A stretch of 64,000 nt of DNA from the NCBI RefSeq assembly GCF_040276085.1, contig NZ_JBELOK010000004.1:186001-250000 (forward strand), read 5' to 3'. Below, piece by piece: positions 9,153-17,689 of the stretch; position 1 is the first letter of the stretch, and every line of letters starts with the position of its first letter. The position numbers and the translations under genes were made by a program. Source of the DNA: Castellaniella sp040276085. GTDB taxonomy: Bacteria; Pseudomonadota; Gammaproteobacteria; Burkholderiales; Burkholderiaceae_B. The notes beneath the pieces were generated by a model that searched no databases, was not told where the DNA came from, and saw nothing but the letters and a program-made list of their open reading frames with translations.

Positions 9153-12100
9153 GGCGCTTTATGCCCGGGCCGCCAGCGCTGCCCCAGGCGCTCGAACATC
9201 AGGTAGATGACAGGCGTCGTAAACAAGGTGAGCAACTGGCTGCACAGCAGGCCGCCCACCATCGCCAGGCCCAGGGGCTGACGCAGCTCAGCGCCAGAGC
9301 CGGTTGCCAGCATCAGGGGGATCGCACTGAAAAATGCCGCCAGCGTGGTCATCAGGATGGGCCGAAAACGCAGCAAGGCGGCCTCGTGGATGGCGGCCCG
9401 TGGCCCCAGGCCGCGTTCGCGCTGTGCATCCAGCGCAAAATCAATCATCAAAATGGCATTTTTCTTGACGATCCCGATCAACAAAATGATGCCAATGATG
9501 CCGATCATGTCGAGCTCGGTGCCGCCAATCCATAAGGCCACCAGGGCGCCAATGGCTGCCGAGGGCAAGGTGGAGAGAATGGTGACGGGGTGAATCAGGC
9601 TTTCGTATAGCACCCCCAGCACGATGTACATGGTGACCACCGCCGCCAGCAGCAACCACAGCGTGCTGGACAGTGACGCCTGAAAAGCCCTGGCCGCCCC
9701 CTGAAACTGAATCTCCAGGCTATCGGGCATACCCAATTGTTGATGCGCCGACTCAATCGCCTGGACGGCATCGGAAAGCGCAACGTCTGGCGCCAGATTA
9801 AAGGACAGGGTTGCGGCGGGAAACTGCCCCAGGCGCTGCACGGCCAGATGAGTGGTACCCGGCACAAACCGCGCCACAGACGATAAAGGAGTGACGGCGC
9901 CACTGGCCGTGGGCACATACAGATGTGACAGCGCCTCGGGGCCGCTGCCCGTCAACATGCCATCAGCCTCAAGGACCACGCGATATTGTGCCGACTGCGT
10001 ATAAATGGTTGAAATCAACCGCTGGCCAAAAGCATCGTAAAGGGCGTCATCGATGGCAGACTGAGTAACCCCCAGGCGCGCCGCAGCGTCGCGATCCACC
10101 TCTACCCGCAGGCCCAGGCCACGGTTTTGCAAGTCGCCCGCTACATCACGCAACTGCGGCAAGGCTTGCATGGCCTGCACCAAACGGGGCACCCATTGGT
10201 CCAGCGCACCTTCATCCAGGCTGGCCACCGTCATCTGAAACTGCGCCCGGCTGATTTGGTCTTCGACGGAAAGTTCTTGTACCGGCTGCAACCAGGCTTG
10301 CAGCCCCACCACAGTTTGCAAAGAATCCCTCAGGCGCGCCATCACCTCGGTGGCTCGGGCATCACGACTGGAAAGCGGCTTGAGCGTAATCTGCAGCCTG
10401 CCGGTGTTTAGCGTGGTGTTGTTACCGTCAATGCCGATAAACGAGGCAACCGAAGCGACGGCAGGATCCTGCAGCACCCGCTGGGCGGCAGCCTGCTGCA
10501 ACTGAGACATCCGCGAGAAAGACACTGTTTGAGGGCCCTGGGTGATGGCCTGCAGGGCGCCGGTATCCTGCTGCGGAAAAAAACCCTTGGGAATGCCCAG
10601 ATACAGCAAGGCGGTAGCCGCCAGCGTGCCTGCTGCAAACCACAGGGTGGCCGTCTGGTGACGCAACACCCATTGCAAGCCCCGATCGTAGTCGGCCACC
10701 AGCCGATCCATCCACCGGCCGCAGGCCTGCACAAAACGGCCCCCCGTTTGGGAGGATTGTGATTTCAACATGCGCGCGCACATCATGGGCGTGAGCGTGA
10801 GGGAGATCAGCAACGACAGCAGGATAGCTACGGCCAGCGTGATGGCAAACTCGCGAAACAAGCGCCCCACCACATCCGCCATAAACAGCAGCGGGATCAG
10901 AACCGCCACCAGCGATACCGTCAGGGATACCAGGGTAAAACCAATCTGTTTGGCACCGCGCAAGGCTGCAGTGAGGGGGTCTTCGCCTTCTTCAATGTGG
11001 CGGGCGATGTTTTCAATCATCACAATCGCGTCATCCACCACAAAACCGGTGGCAATCGTCAGTGCCATCAGGGTCAGGTTATTGATGCTGAACCCAAGCA
11101 AAAACATCAGGCCAAAGGTGCCCACCAAAGACAATGGCACCACCACCCCGGGGATCAGCGTGGCACGCCAGGTACGCAGAAACACAAAGGTGACGGCCAC
11201 CACCAGGGCGATAGCCAGCAGCATTTCAATTTGCACATGATCCACAGAATCGCGGATGGTTTGTGTGCGATCAGAGGCAATCTGCACATCCACGCCAGTG
11301 GGCAGGGTTTCGCGCAACCCCGGCAACAGGGCCTGGATCTGATCCACCACGCCGATGACATTGGCCCCGGGCTGGCGCTGGACGTTGAGCAACACCGCTG
11401 GTGTCTGGTTAAACCACGCCGCCTGGTAGAGGTCTTCGGGCCCACGGGTAACTTGCGCCACATCACCCAGGCGCAAGGGTGCACCGTTTTCGTAGGCAAG
11501 AATCAGCTGCCGGTACTCGGCCGGGTCTTTCAGTTGATCGTTGACACTGATTGTGAGCGAGCGCTGCGGCCCGTCGAGATTGCCCTTGGGTTGATTGACA
11601 TTGGCCTGCGTGATGGCCTTGCGGACATCCGCCAGGCTGAGCTTATGCGCCGCCAGTGCCTGAGCATTTACCTGCACCCGCACTGCAGGCCGCTGACCGC
11701 CAGTGACGCTCACCAGGCCCACCCCGGATATCTGGGCAAGCTTTTGCACTACCCTCACTTCGATGAGGTCACGCACTTGATCCAGCGGCAAAGAGGGCGA
11801 GGTGACAGCCAGCGTCATCACAGGCGCATCGGCCGGGTTTACCTTCCGGTAAATAGGCGGTGCCGGCATATCACCAGGCAACAGGTTGGAGGCTGCATTA
11901 ATGGCGGCCTGCACCTCCTGCTCGGCCACATCCAGCGGCAAGCCCAGATCAAAGCGCAAGGTGATGCGCGACGAGCCCCCGGAACTGGTGGACAGCATCT
12001 GCGACAGGCCGGGCATCTGCCCCAACTGGCGCTCCAGTGGCGAAGTCACCAGCGCCGTCATGACATCCGGCCCCGCCCCCGGATACAGGGTAGTAACCTG

Positions 12101-12235
12101 AATGGTGGGGAAATCGACCTGTGGCAAGGCTGATACGGGCAACTCGCGATAAGCCAGCAAGCCCGCCAGTGCCAGGGCCACCATGGCCAGAAACGTGGCA
12201 ATCGGCCTCAGGATGAACGGACGCGAGAGGTTCAC
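9149..12235 (-). CDS. mdtB: RND efflux permease, MdtB type
   Basis: A 1028-residue RND permease, the first of two in the operon. It shows the PQVDFPTIQVTTLYPGAGPD start of the porter domain, GFVVDDAIVMIENIARH in TM4 with the proton-relay acids, FPQQDTGALQAIT and RFRPILMTTLAAFFSAIPL. It is clearly homologous to, but distinct from, the following MdtC, as in other heteromeric pumps. It overlaps both neighbours by ATGA-type junctions, so mdtA, mdtB and mdtC are coupled and probably made in fixed proportion. Confidence 0.9.
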   Translation of the reverse strand: MNLSRPFILRPIATFLAMVALALAGLLAYRELPVSALPQVDFPTIQVTTLYPGAGPDVMTALVTSPLERQLGQMPGLSQMLSTSSGGSSRITLRFDLGLPLDVAEQEVQAAINAASNLLPGDMPAPPIYRKVNPADAPVMTLAVTSPSLPLDQVRDLIEVRVVQKLAQISGVGLVSVTGGQRPAVRVQVNAQALAAHKLSLADVRKAITQANVNQPKGNLDGPQRSLTISVNDQLKDPAEYRQLILAYENGAPLRLGDVAQVTRGPEDLYQAAWFNQTPAVLLNVQRQPGANVIGVVDQIQALLPGLRETLPTGVDVQIASDRTQTIRDSVDHVQIEMLLAIALVVAVTFVFLRTWRATLIPGVVVPLSLVGTFGLMFLLGFSINNLTLMALTIATGFVVDDAIVMIENIARHIEEGEDPLTAALRGAKQIGFTLVSLTVSLVAVLIPLLFMADVVGRLFREFAITLAVAILLSLLISLTLTPMMCARMLKSQSSQTGGRFVQACGRWMDRLVADYDRGLQWVLRHQTATLWFAAGTLAATALLYLGIPKGFFPQQDTGALQAITQGPQTVSFSRMSQLQQAAAQRVLQDPAVASVASFIGIDGNNTTLNTGRLQITLKPLSSRDARATEVMARLRDSLQTVVGLQAWLQPVQELSVEDQISRAQFQMTVASLDEGALDQWVPRLVQAMQALPQLRDVAGDLQNRGLGLRVEVDRDAAARLGVTQSAIDDALYDAFGQRLISTIYTQSAQYRVVLEADGMLTGSGPEALSHLYVPTASGAVTPLSSVARFVPGTTHLAVQRLGQFPAATLSFNLAPDVALSDAVQAIESAHQQLGMPDSLEIQFQGAARAFQASLSSTLWLLLAAVVTMYIVLGVLYESLIHPVTILSTLPSAAIGALVALWIGGTELDMIGIIGIILLIGIVKKNAILMIDFALDAQRERGLGPRAAIHEAALLRFRPILMTTLAAFFSAIPLMLATGSGAELRQPLGLAMVGGLLCSQLLTLFTTPVIYLMFERLGQRWRPGHKAP

Positions 12236-13416
12236 GACACCGGTTCCGTCCCGGCTGCGGGCGTGACGATTTCTACTGTGCTGCCCTCACGCAGACGATC
12301 AGTGCCTTCGAGGACAATGGTGTCGCCCGCCTGCACACCGGATGTCAGTAAAACCTGGTTGCCATCATCCACGCCCGAGGTAACGGGCACCACATGCGCT
12401 TTTTTCTCAGCATCCAGCCGATAGACGTACTCACCCGCCGAGCCCCTTTGCACTGCCCGCAAGGGCACCAGCAAGCCGGTTTCTATGCCCAGCCGCAGCC
12501 GCACCTGCACAAACTGATTGGGAAACAGGGATTCATCCGCGTTATCAAAACGGGCCTTCAGTTGTACAGTGCCCGTCGCAACATCGATCTGGTTATCCAC
12601 TGCCACCAGCGTGCCGGTAGCCACCACGGTGCTTCCCATCCGCCCCAGCAGCTGGGTTTGCAGCGCCTGTCCTGCTCCACGTGCTGCCAGTACCGCGGGC
12701 AGCCAGGTTTGCGGGACGGCAAACAGCACATCGATAGGCTGGTTTTGCGTCAGCACCACGATGCCATCGGTATCGGACGCATGCACCATATTGCCGATAT
12801 CCACGCGACGCAAGCCCAGCCGGCCCGATACGGGCGCCTTGATCTCTGTGTAACCAAGCTGCAGCTCGGCGTCAGCCACCGCTGCCTTGTCGATCATTGC
12901 CTGGCCCTGCAGCTGGTTAACCTCTGAACGCGCGGTATCGAGCTGCTGGCGGGCGACCGAATCCTGTTTGAAGAGTTTCTCGTAGCGGGCAAGATCACGG
13001 CGTGCGTTTTCGAGTTGTGCAGCATGTTGCTGCTGCTGACCCTTGGCCTGCTGCAACTGGATTTGATAGGGTTTGGGGTCGATCACGGCGAGGACGTCCC
13101 CCGCCTTTACCAACTGGCCATCCTCAAAATCAAGCGACTGCAGGGGGCCATCGACCCGGGCACGAATGGTGACGGTAGCGGGTGCTGTGACGGTGCCCAG
13201 AGCACGTACGGTGCGATCGATCTGCCCGGATTGAACCGTCACAACCGAGACGGGTGTACTGCCCCCCATCCCCGCCATGCCGCGAAACCCTCCACCAGGC
13301 CCCGGTTCACTGGCGGGCCACAGCCACCAGCCGGCAAACGCCAGCAACGCACACACCAGGATCCACATCCAGACCCGGCGGCGCCCGCCTTCAGGCGACG
13401 TCGTGATGTTATCCAT
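12232..13416 (-). CDS. mdtA: RND periplasmic adaptor subunit, MdtA type
   Basis: Membrane-fusion protein linking the RND permease to the outer-membrane channel. The N-terminus has one membrane anchor (VWMWILVCALLAFAGWWLW). Then follow the lipoyl-like half motifs (VTIRARVDGPLQSLDFEDGQ and IKAPVSGRLGLRRVDIGN), a coiled-coil hairpin between them (residues about 120-190) and beta-barrel domains. The length, 394 residues, is typical. The ATG (MDNITTS) was chosen over a TTG three codons upstream; neither has a strong ribosome site. It begins only 11 nt after the zapD stop, so efflux expression may depend on transcription through zapD. No two-component regulator such as BaeSR adjoins it. Confidence 0.9.
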   Translation of the reverse strand: MDNITTSPEGGRRRVWMWILVCALLAFAGWWLWPASEPGPGGGFRGMAGMGGSTPVSVVTVQSGQIDRTVRALGTVTAPATVTIRARVDGPLQSLDFEDGQLVKAGDVLAVIDPKPYQIQLQQAKGQQQQHAAQLENARRDLARYEKLFKQDSVARQQLDTARSEVNQLQGQAMIDKAAVADAELQLGYTEIKAPVSGRLGLRRVDIGNMVHASDTDGIVVLTQNQPIDVLFAVPQTWLPAVLAARGAGQALQTQLLGRMGSTVVATGTLVAVDNQIDVATGTVQLKARFDNADESLFPNQFVQVRLRLGIETGLLVPLRAVQRGSAGEYVYRLDAEKKAHVVPVTSGVDDGNQVLLTSGVQAGDTIVLEGTDRLREGSTVEIVTPAAGTEPVS

Positions 13417-13427
13417 GGAGAACAACC

Positions 13428-14180
13428 CTAAAGATTGCAGCGCGCCAGCCGAAAGGTGACATCAGCACCGACGGGTTGCGGCTTGACCTCGTTATCCTGG
13501 GTGGAGAACCGTACCCAGATGACGTACTTGTTGGCACTGATTTCGGGAAACACCCCATGCTGGGAATCCACCCAGACACGCAGCAACTGAAACGTCTTGC
13601 CACCCAGCATCTCTTGGTAGGCACCCTGACTGGCCGTGTGCTCGCGGGCGTCGCCTGCGTCGCGCAGCAACTGAAGAATCAGCGCCATGGTGCGATACAG
13701 GGGCAGCATGGGTTCGATCCAGTGCCGGAGATCCTGGATGCGGACATCGGCTGGTTTGACTTGCCAGGCGTAATACGAAGGCAGATCGATGGGCGAGGAG
13801 CCGCCCGGCATCGAGATGCGCCCTCGCAGGCTGGCCAGCCATTCGTTGTCGCGCAGGCACTGGCCAATGCGGCCCTGGCCTGCCAATGCAGCCGATACTG
13901 TCTGGATCTCTTCAAGAAGCGCATCAAGGGTTTGGCGATCGACACCCGGGTGCTCGCGCAGAGCTGCCAAGGCCGTGCGATGACGATCAAGATCCTGGAG
14001 GGCGGCCGTGCGCACATCGGCACGCTCGCAGATATCGAGAAGATCAAACAAGGTGGTGAGGGCCACCTGATGGAAATGGGGGTCTTCGCCTTGGGCAAAG
14101 AAAAACAGGCGATCGAAAAGGTACTCTACCCGCAGGAGAGTGCGCACACGTTCATTACAGGGGTATTCGTAGAGAATCAC
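13428..14180 (-). CDS. zapD: Cell division protein ZapD (DUF1342)
   Basis: ZapD binds FtsZ and bundles its filaments at mid-cell. About 250 residues; the N-terminus VILYEYPCNERVRTLLRVE is the family signature, and WVDSQHGVFPEISANKY lies near the C-terminus. The likely start is the GTG at 14180, placed 8 nt after AGGG; a TTG two codons earlier is possible. It follows coaE by 12 nt, the common betaproteobacterial order. In many relatives the next gene is yacG; here it is the efflux adaptor mdtA. Confidence 0.9.
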   Translation of the reverse strand: MILYEYPCNERVRTLLRVEYLFDRLFFFAQGEDPHFHQVALTTLFDLLDICERADVRTAALQDLDRHRTALAALREHPGVDRQTLDALLEEIQTVSAALAGQGRIGQCLRDNEWLASLRGRISMPGGSSPIDLPSYYAWQVKPADVRIQDLRHWIEPMLPLYRTMALILQLLRDAGDAREHTASQGAYQEMLGGKTFQLLRVWVDSQHGVFPEISANKYVIWVRFSTQDNEVKPQPVGADVTFRLARCNL

Positions 14181-14192
14181 ACGCAACAGACC

Positions 14193-14825
14193 CTAATCAT
14201 GAATGGCCGGCCCATCGGACGACCGGGAAGCCAGACCACACCACAACTGATGGCAGTGCCAGGATCGCTGTCGCAGAACCTGCAGATCGGTGGCGCCATC
14301 ATTGAGGATGACATCGTCGGCCACAGCCAACCGATCGGCCCGAGAAGCTTGAGCGGACATGATACGCCCAATGGTCTCCGGCGTCAGCCCGCTGCGCTCG
14401 CGCACACGGCGGACCTGGGTCTCGGGATCGCAATCCACCACGCAGATGCGATCGACCTGATCGCGCCAGCGACCTGACTCGACCAGCAAAGGCACCACGA
14501 ACACCCGATAAGGCCCACGGGCCTGCTCGGCCTGATGTTGCACCTCCTGACGAATCAAGGGGTGCAAGATAGCCTCGAGTTGTTGGCGGGCAGCGGGATC
14601 GGCAAACGCGTGCTCGCGCATCCAGGCGCGATCCATGCCGCCATCGGAGCGGATGGCGGCAGCGCCAAATGCAGCGGCCAATGGGGCGATAGCCACCCCC
14701 CCGGGGGCCGTCAGCTGGTGGGCAATCTGGTCGGTGTCGATCAGGGCAGCCCCCCAACCGGCCAACAGATCTGCCACCTGTGTCTTGCCAGATCCGATTC
14801 CACCTGTCAGGCCGATGGACAGCAT
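14193..14825 (-). CDS. coaE: Dephospho-CoA kinase
   Basis: Last step of coenzyme A synthesis: phosphorylates the 3-prime hydroxyl of dephospho-CoA with ATP. A 210-residue P-loop kinase: Walker A GLTGGIGSGKT at the N-terminus, then DTDQIAHQLTAPGG for substrate binding, and QVRRVRERSGLTPE in the lid. The length and both ends agree with the family. It lies between a prepilin-peptidase-like gene and zapD in one direction, a conserved arrangement. The C-terminal tail after SWHCHQLW is poorly conserved. Confidence 0.92.
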   Translation of the reverse strand: MLSIGLTGGIGSGKTQVADLLAGWGAALIDTDQIAHQLTAPGGVAIAPLAAAFGAAAIRSDGGMDRAWMREHAFADPAARQQLEAILHPLIRQEVQHQAEQARGPYRVFVVPLLVESGRWRDQVDRICVVDCDPETQVRRVRERSGLTPETIGRIMSAQASRADRLAVADDVILNDGATDLQVLRQRSWHCHQLWCGLASRSSDGPAIHD

Positions 14826-14845
14826 GTCAACATCCCCGCATCAAA

Positions 14846-15592
14846 TCAAAGCATGACTGTACCCCAGGCCTGCGGGAAAAACAGGCTGGGTACCGCGGCC
14901 AGTGCCAGATAGGGCCCCATCCGGTACGCACGCTGCCCCTGCCAGGCGCCTGCCAGTATCCAGACCAACAAGGCACACACGCAGGCCAGCCACAAGATGG
15001 ACAAGGCGGGCAGCACACCCAGCCAGGCAGACAACATGGCCAGCAGCTTGACGTCTCCGCCGCCAAAGCCATCACGCAGGCGAACCTGGCGGTATCCCCA
15101 CGCGGCAAGGCTCAGCCCGGCCCAGACGGCGACAGAAGACACCAACGCAGTGACAAACGGCTGGCCACCCAGCAGACAACCCAAGGCCCATCCAGGCCCC
15201 GTCAGCGCATCGGGCAACAGGCCACTGTGGTGATCCAGGCTGGCCAGCGCAGCCAGCCACCCGCCCAACAACAGCCAAGGCCAGAACAAAGACCCATGCA
15301 TCTGCCACAGCAGCAGGGCCATGGCGCCAAGCCCCACCGCTGCTGCCGCATCCAGCCAATGCCATGGATGGCAACAACAGGCAGCCCGGGCAGCACGCCA
15401 CAAAGTGGCGGCATTGGCAGCCGAGCCTTGCTGTAAACAACCCTGATAATGCTGACCCCACACACGCAGGCGGCTGCCCAGCAGCACACTGGCCAACACG
15501 GCCAATGCCAGCCCGCCAAAGCCCCAGAAGATGCCCAAGACCAGTACAAATGCGTAGAATGGCGTTTTCGCCCATTTGACGGATATTGTCAT
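14846..15592 (-). CDS. pilD: A24-type prepilin peptidase, degenerate N-terminal domain
   Basis: A 248-residue multi-spanning membrane protein. Both aspartates of the A24 aspartic protease are present: ASLDHHSGLLPDALT and the GxGD motif as FGGGDVKLLAM. It therefore looks able to cleave prepilin-like leader peptides at the inner membrane. The N-terminal region that in PilD carries two CxxC pairs and methylates the new N-terminus is shrunken here to ARAACCCHPWHW, without recognisable pairs. No pilB or pilC adjoins, although position beside coaE and zapD is as in complete pil loci. The ATG overlaps the ATG of the divergent lipoprotein gene; a TTG at 15538 is an alternative start. Confidence 0.7.
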   Translation of the reverse strand: MTISVKWAKTPFYAFVLVLGIFWGFGGLALAVLASVLLGSRLRVWGQHYQGCLQQGSAANAATLWRAARAACCCHPWHWLDAAAAVGLGAMALLLWQMHGSLFWPWLLLGGWLAALASLDHHSGLLPDALTGPGWALGCLLGGQPFVTALVSSVAVWAGLSLAAWGYRQVRLRDGFGGGDVKLLAMLSAWLGVLPALSILWLACVCALLVWILAGAWQGQRAYRMGPYLALAAVPSLFFPQAWGTVML

Positions 15593-16289
15593 GCTGCGCC
15601 CTGTAAACCGCTTATCAACCCGCCTGCTGGGCCTTGGCCTGGTAGTACTGCTGGGGGCCTGTGCCCAGCAACGCGAGCCCGGCTACTATGATTCACCCCG
15701 CGAAAGCACGGCCTCGGATGCCATGCAGCGCGCGCAAGGCGGCACCGGAGGCCAGGCACCCGCCCAACTGCAACTGGGCTTTGGCCAAAACCAGGCCACA
15801 GATACGCAAGCTGCCCAGGCACAGACCGATACAAACATCGGCGACACACCGGCAGCAACAGAAACCACGCCGGCACAGGCCAGCAGCACCCGTACAGCCG
15901 GCCGCCAAACCCCCGATATGCTGGCTGATACCCGAACCTATCTGGGCACCGTGGCCTGCACCGCAGGCGCTGGCTGCGCGCCTAATCGCCTGACGCTTAC
16001 CCTGGCACCCGACGGCCAGTGGCGCGCACGCATGGCTCCGGTTGATCAGCAAGCGGCCACCACAGCCATGGGGTGCTGGTTTCTGACGGGTACCGCACCG
16101 GTGCGCATTGTGCTGCAAGCCGGGCAACAAACCTATGCCAGCCTAAGCTTTGCTTCATCCAATGTGCTGCAGATCGACCGCCTGAACGGCCAGGTACCCC
16201 TGCTGACATCGCGCCTTACCCGCCAGGCAGATCTTGACCCCATTGCCGAGTTAGCTGACAAGCCGGCACAGCCGTGCCCGGCAAGTTAA
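15591..16289 (+). CDS. Outer-membrane lipoprotein with NlpE-like domain
   Basis: About 232 residues. The signal peptide NRLSTRLLGLGLVVLLGAC ends in a lipobox cysteine, so it is a lipoprotein. After a low-complexity Gln/Ala/Thr-rich linker (residues about 50-105) comes a compact domain: TYLGTVACTAGAGCAPNRL, then LTLAPDGQW, GCWFLTG, and LQIDRLNGQ. The order of blocks resembles the NlpE N-terminal barrel (envelope stress and copper sensing), including a short Cys-containing loop, but similarity is weak. The 3-prime end overlaps the convergent LuxR-type gene by 74 nt. Function is unproven; the lipoprotein call is firm. Confidence 0.6.
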   Translation: MLRPVNRLSTRLLGLGLVVLLGACAQQREPGYYDSPRESTASDAMQRAQGGTGGQAPAQLQLGFGQNQATDTQAAQAQTDTNIGDTPAATETTPAQASSTRTAGRQTPDMLADTRTYLGTVACTAGAGCAPNRLTLTLAPDGQWRARMAPVDQQAATTAMGCWFLTGTAPVRIVLQAGQQTYASLSFASSNVLQIDRLNGQVPLLTSRLTRQADLDPIAELADKPAQPCPAS

Positions 16290-16596
16290 ACCGGGCGATA
16301 CACGCCGGCGCCTGAAAATACGGCGCCTGGCCAAAGTGATCAGCGGCCAGTAGCCGCTGCCCCTGGCTGATCCAGCGGCTGGTCAGTTCTACCGCATTGC
16401 GTACACCCATCTTGGCAAACACACGGGCCCGATGAGCCTCGATGGTGCGTTGCGACACCCCGAGCTCGAGCGCAATATATTTGTTGGAGCGGCCTTGTGT
16501 GATGTACTGCGCAACCTGACGTTCGCGCAAAGTAAGGCCTGCCGGGCCGGTACAGGCCGATAGTGCACCCCGCTTTTTTGAATCAAAACAAGACAT
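16216..16596 (-). CDS. Small LuxR-type HTH transcriptional regulator
   Basis: A protein of about 126 residues that consists mainly of a LuxR/FixJ DNA-binding domain: LTLRERQVAQYITQGRSNKY followed by IALELGVSQRTIEAHRARVF and MGVRNAVELTSRW. No receiver or sensor domain is present; the last 40 residues are unlike anything I recognise. The ATG at 16596 is favoured because a GGGGG tract sits at Shine-Dalgarno distance. The gene has no obvious operon partner. A palindrome TGACAG-G-CTGTCA about 70 nt upstream of the start could be an operator, perhaps its own. Confidence 0.7.
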   Translation of the reverse strand: MSCFDSKKRGALSACTGPAGLTLRERQVAQYITQGRSNKYIALELGVSQRTIEAHRARVFAKMGVRNAVELTSRWISQGQRLLAADHFGQAPYFQAPACIARFNLPGTAVPACQLTRQWGQDLPGG

Positions 16597-16816
16597 GGGC
16601 ATCCCCCTCTTTTTGATGTGGGGAGATTGTGCCATGGTGATTGCAGGTTGCCATCTGCCAGCTTTGACAGGCTGTCATTTGCACCAGGCTGCCTGAAATA
16701 ACAGGTATTTACAGGTGGCAAATCATCAAGACAACTACGCGTTTGTCATCCTGGAGAACGCCTGAAAAACAGTGGCTGCAGCCCAGGGCTGCCAGCAGAG
16801 GCGACTGCCCGCAGCC
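16597..16816. promoter_or_regulatory. Intergenic region with candidate operator palindrome
   Basis: The space between the LuxR-type gene and panC holds TGACAGGCTGTCA at 16665-16677, a perfect 6+1+6 dyad. It lies upstream of the LuxR-type gene. No clear promoter boxes were seen; the regulator that binds it is unknown. Confidence 0.3.
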
Positions 16817-17689
16817 TCAGGACACCTGGAATTCAAGGTTGTCGATGAGCCGTGTGGTGCCCAAGCGCGCAGCTGTCAGCACCACCAAGGGCTCACCATT
16901 ACGAATTTCGTCAGTGGTGGGCGGCAGGAGGTCGCGCTGTCGGCGAACCGCCACGTAATCGGGATTCCAGCCACGATCATGCAATACCTGCATTGCCCGA
17001 GCTTCAGCGGTTTCACGCACTCCGTCGCCCTGGAGAAGCTGGTCGCGCACGCCTTGCAGCAGGCCATACAGCTGAGGGGCCTCGGCGCGCTCGGTGGCCG
17101 ACAAAAACCGGTTGCGCGAGGACATGGCCAAGCCGTCCGGGTCGCGCACTGTTTCGTGGGCAAGGATCTCGACAGGCAGCTGAAACTGCCGGCACATGGC
17201 GCGTACCACCATCAATTGCTGATAGTCTTTTTTGCCAAACACGGCCACACGCGGCTGCACGCAAGAAAACAGCTTCATCACCACGGTGCTGACGCCCATG
17301 AAAAACCCGGGACGGAACTCACCTTCGAGGATCTTGCCCAGGTTGTCACCCGGCTGGATTCGAAAATTTTGCGGCTCGGGATAAAGCTCGCGCTCGTCTG
17401 GCGCAAACAAGACGTAGACGTCGCGCTCACGCTCCATCTTCTCGATATCTTCTGCCAATGTGCGGGGATAACGATCAAAGTCTTCGTTGGGGCCAAACTG
17501 CAGCCGATTGACGAAAATACTGGCAACCACCGGATCACCATGCTGGCGGGCCAAACGCATCAATGACAAATGGGCCGCATGGAGGTTACCCATGGTGGGC
17601 ACAAAGGCAACGCGCAACTGGCCTCGCAGCTGGTCACGCAGATCTTCGATGGTGTGGACGACTTTCAAAGCGGGCTCCGGCGCGGGCAC
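16817..17689 (-). CDS. panC: Pantothenate synthetase
   Basis: Joins pantoate and beta-alanine with ATP to make pantothenate, the vitamin precursor of CoA. 290 residues with the family's ATP-binding blocks: VAFVPTMGNLHAAHLSL (HxGH-like HAAH), SIFVNRLQFGPNEDFDRYPR, VAVFGKKDYQQL and MSSRNRFLS (the KMSKS equivalent). It starts with GTG immediately after the scpA stop codon (TGAGTG), so it is coupled to scpA. Only about ten extra residues precede the conserved VVHTIEDLR. The DUF3460-scpA-panC order is common in Burkholderiales. Confidence 0.95.
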   Translation of the reverse strand: MPAPEPALKVVHTIEDLRDQLRGQLRVAFVPTMGNLHAAHLSLMRLARQHGDPVVASIFVNRLQFGPNEDFDRYPRTLAEDIEKMERERDVYVLFAPDERELYPEPQNFRIQPGDNLGKILEGEFRPGFFMGVSTVVMKLFSCVQPRVAVFGKKDYQQLMVVRAMCRQFQLPVEILAHETVRDPDGLAMSSRNRFLSATERAEAPQLYGLLQGVRDQLLQGDGVRETAEARAMQVLHDRGWNPDYVAVRRQRDLLPPTTDEIRNGEPLVVLTAARLGTTRLIDNLEFQVS

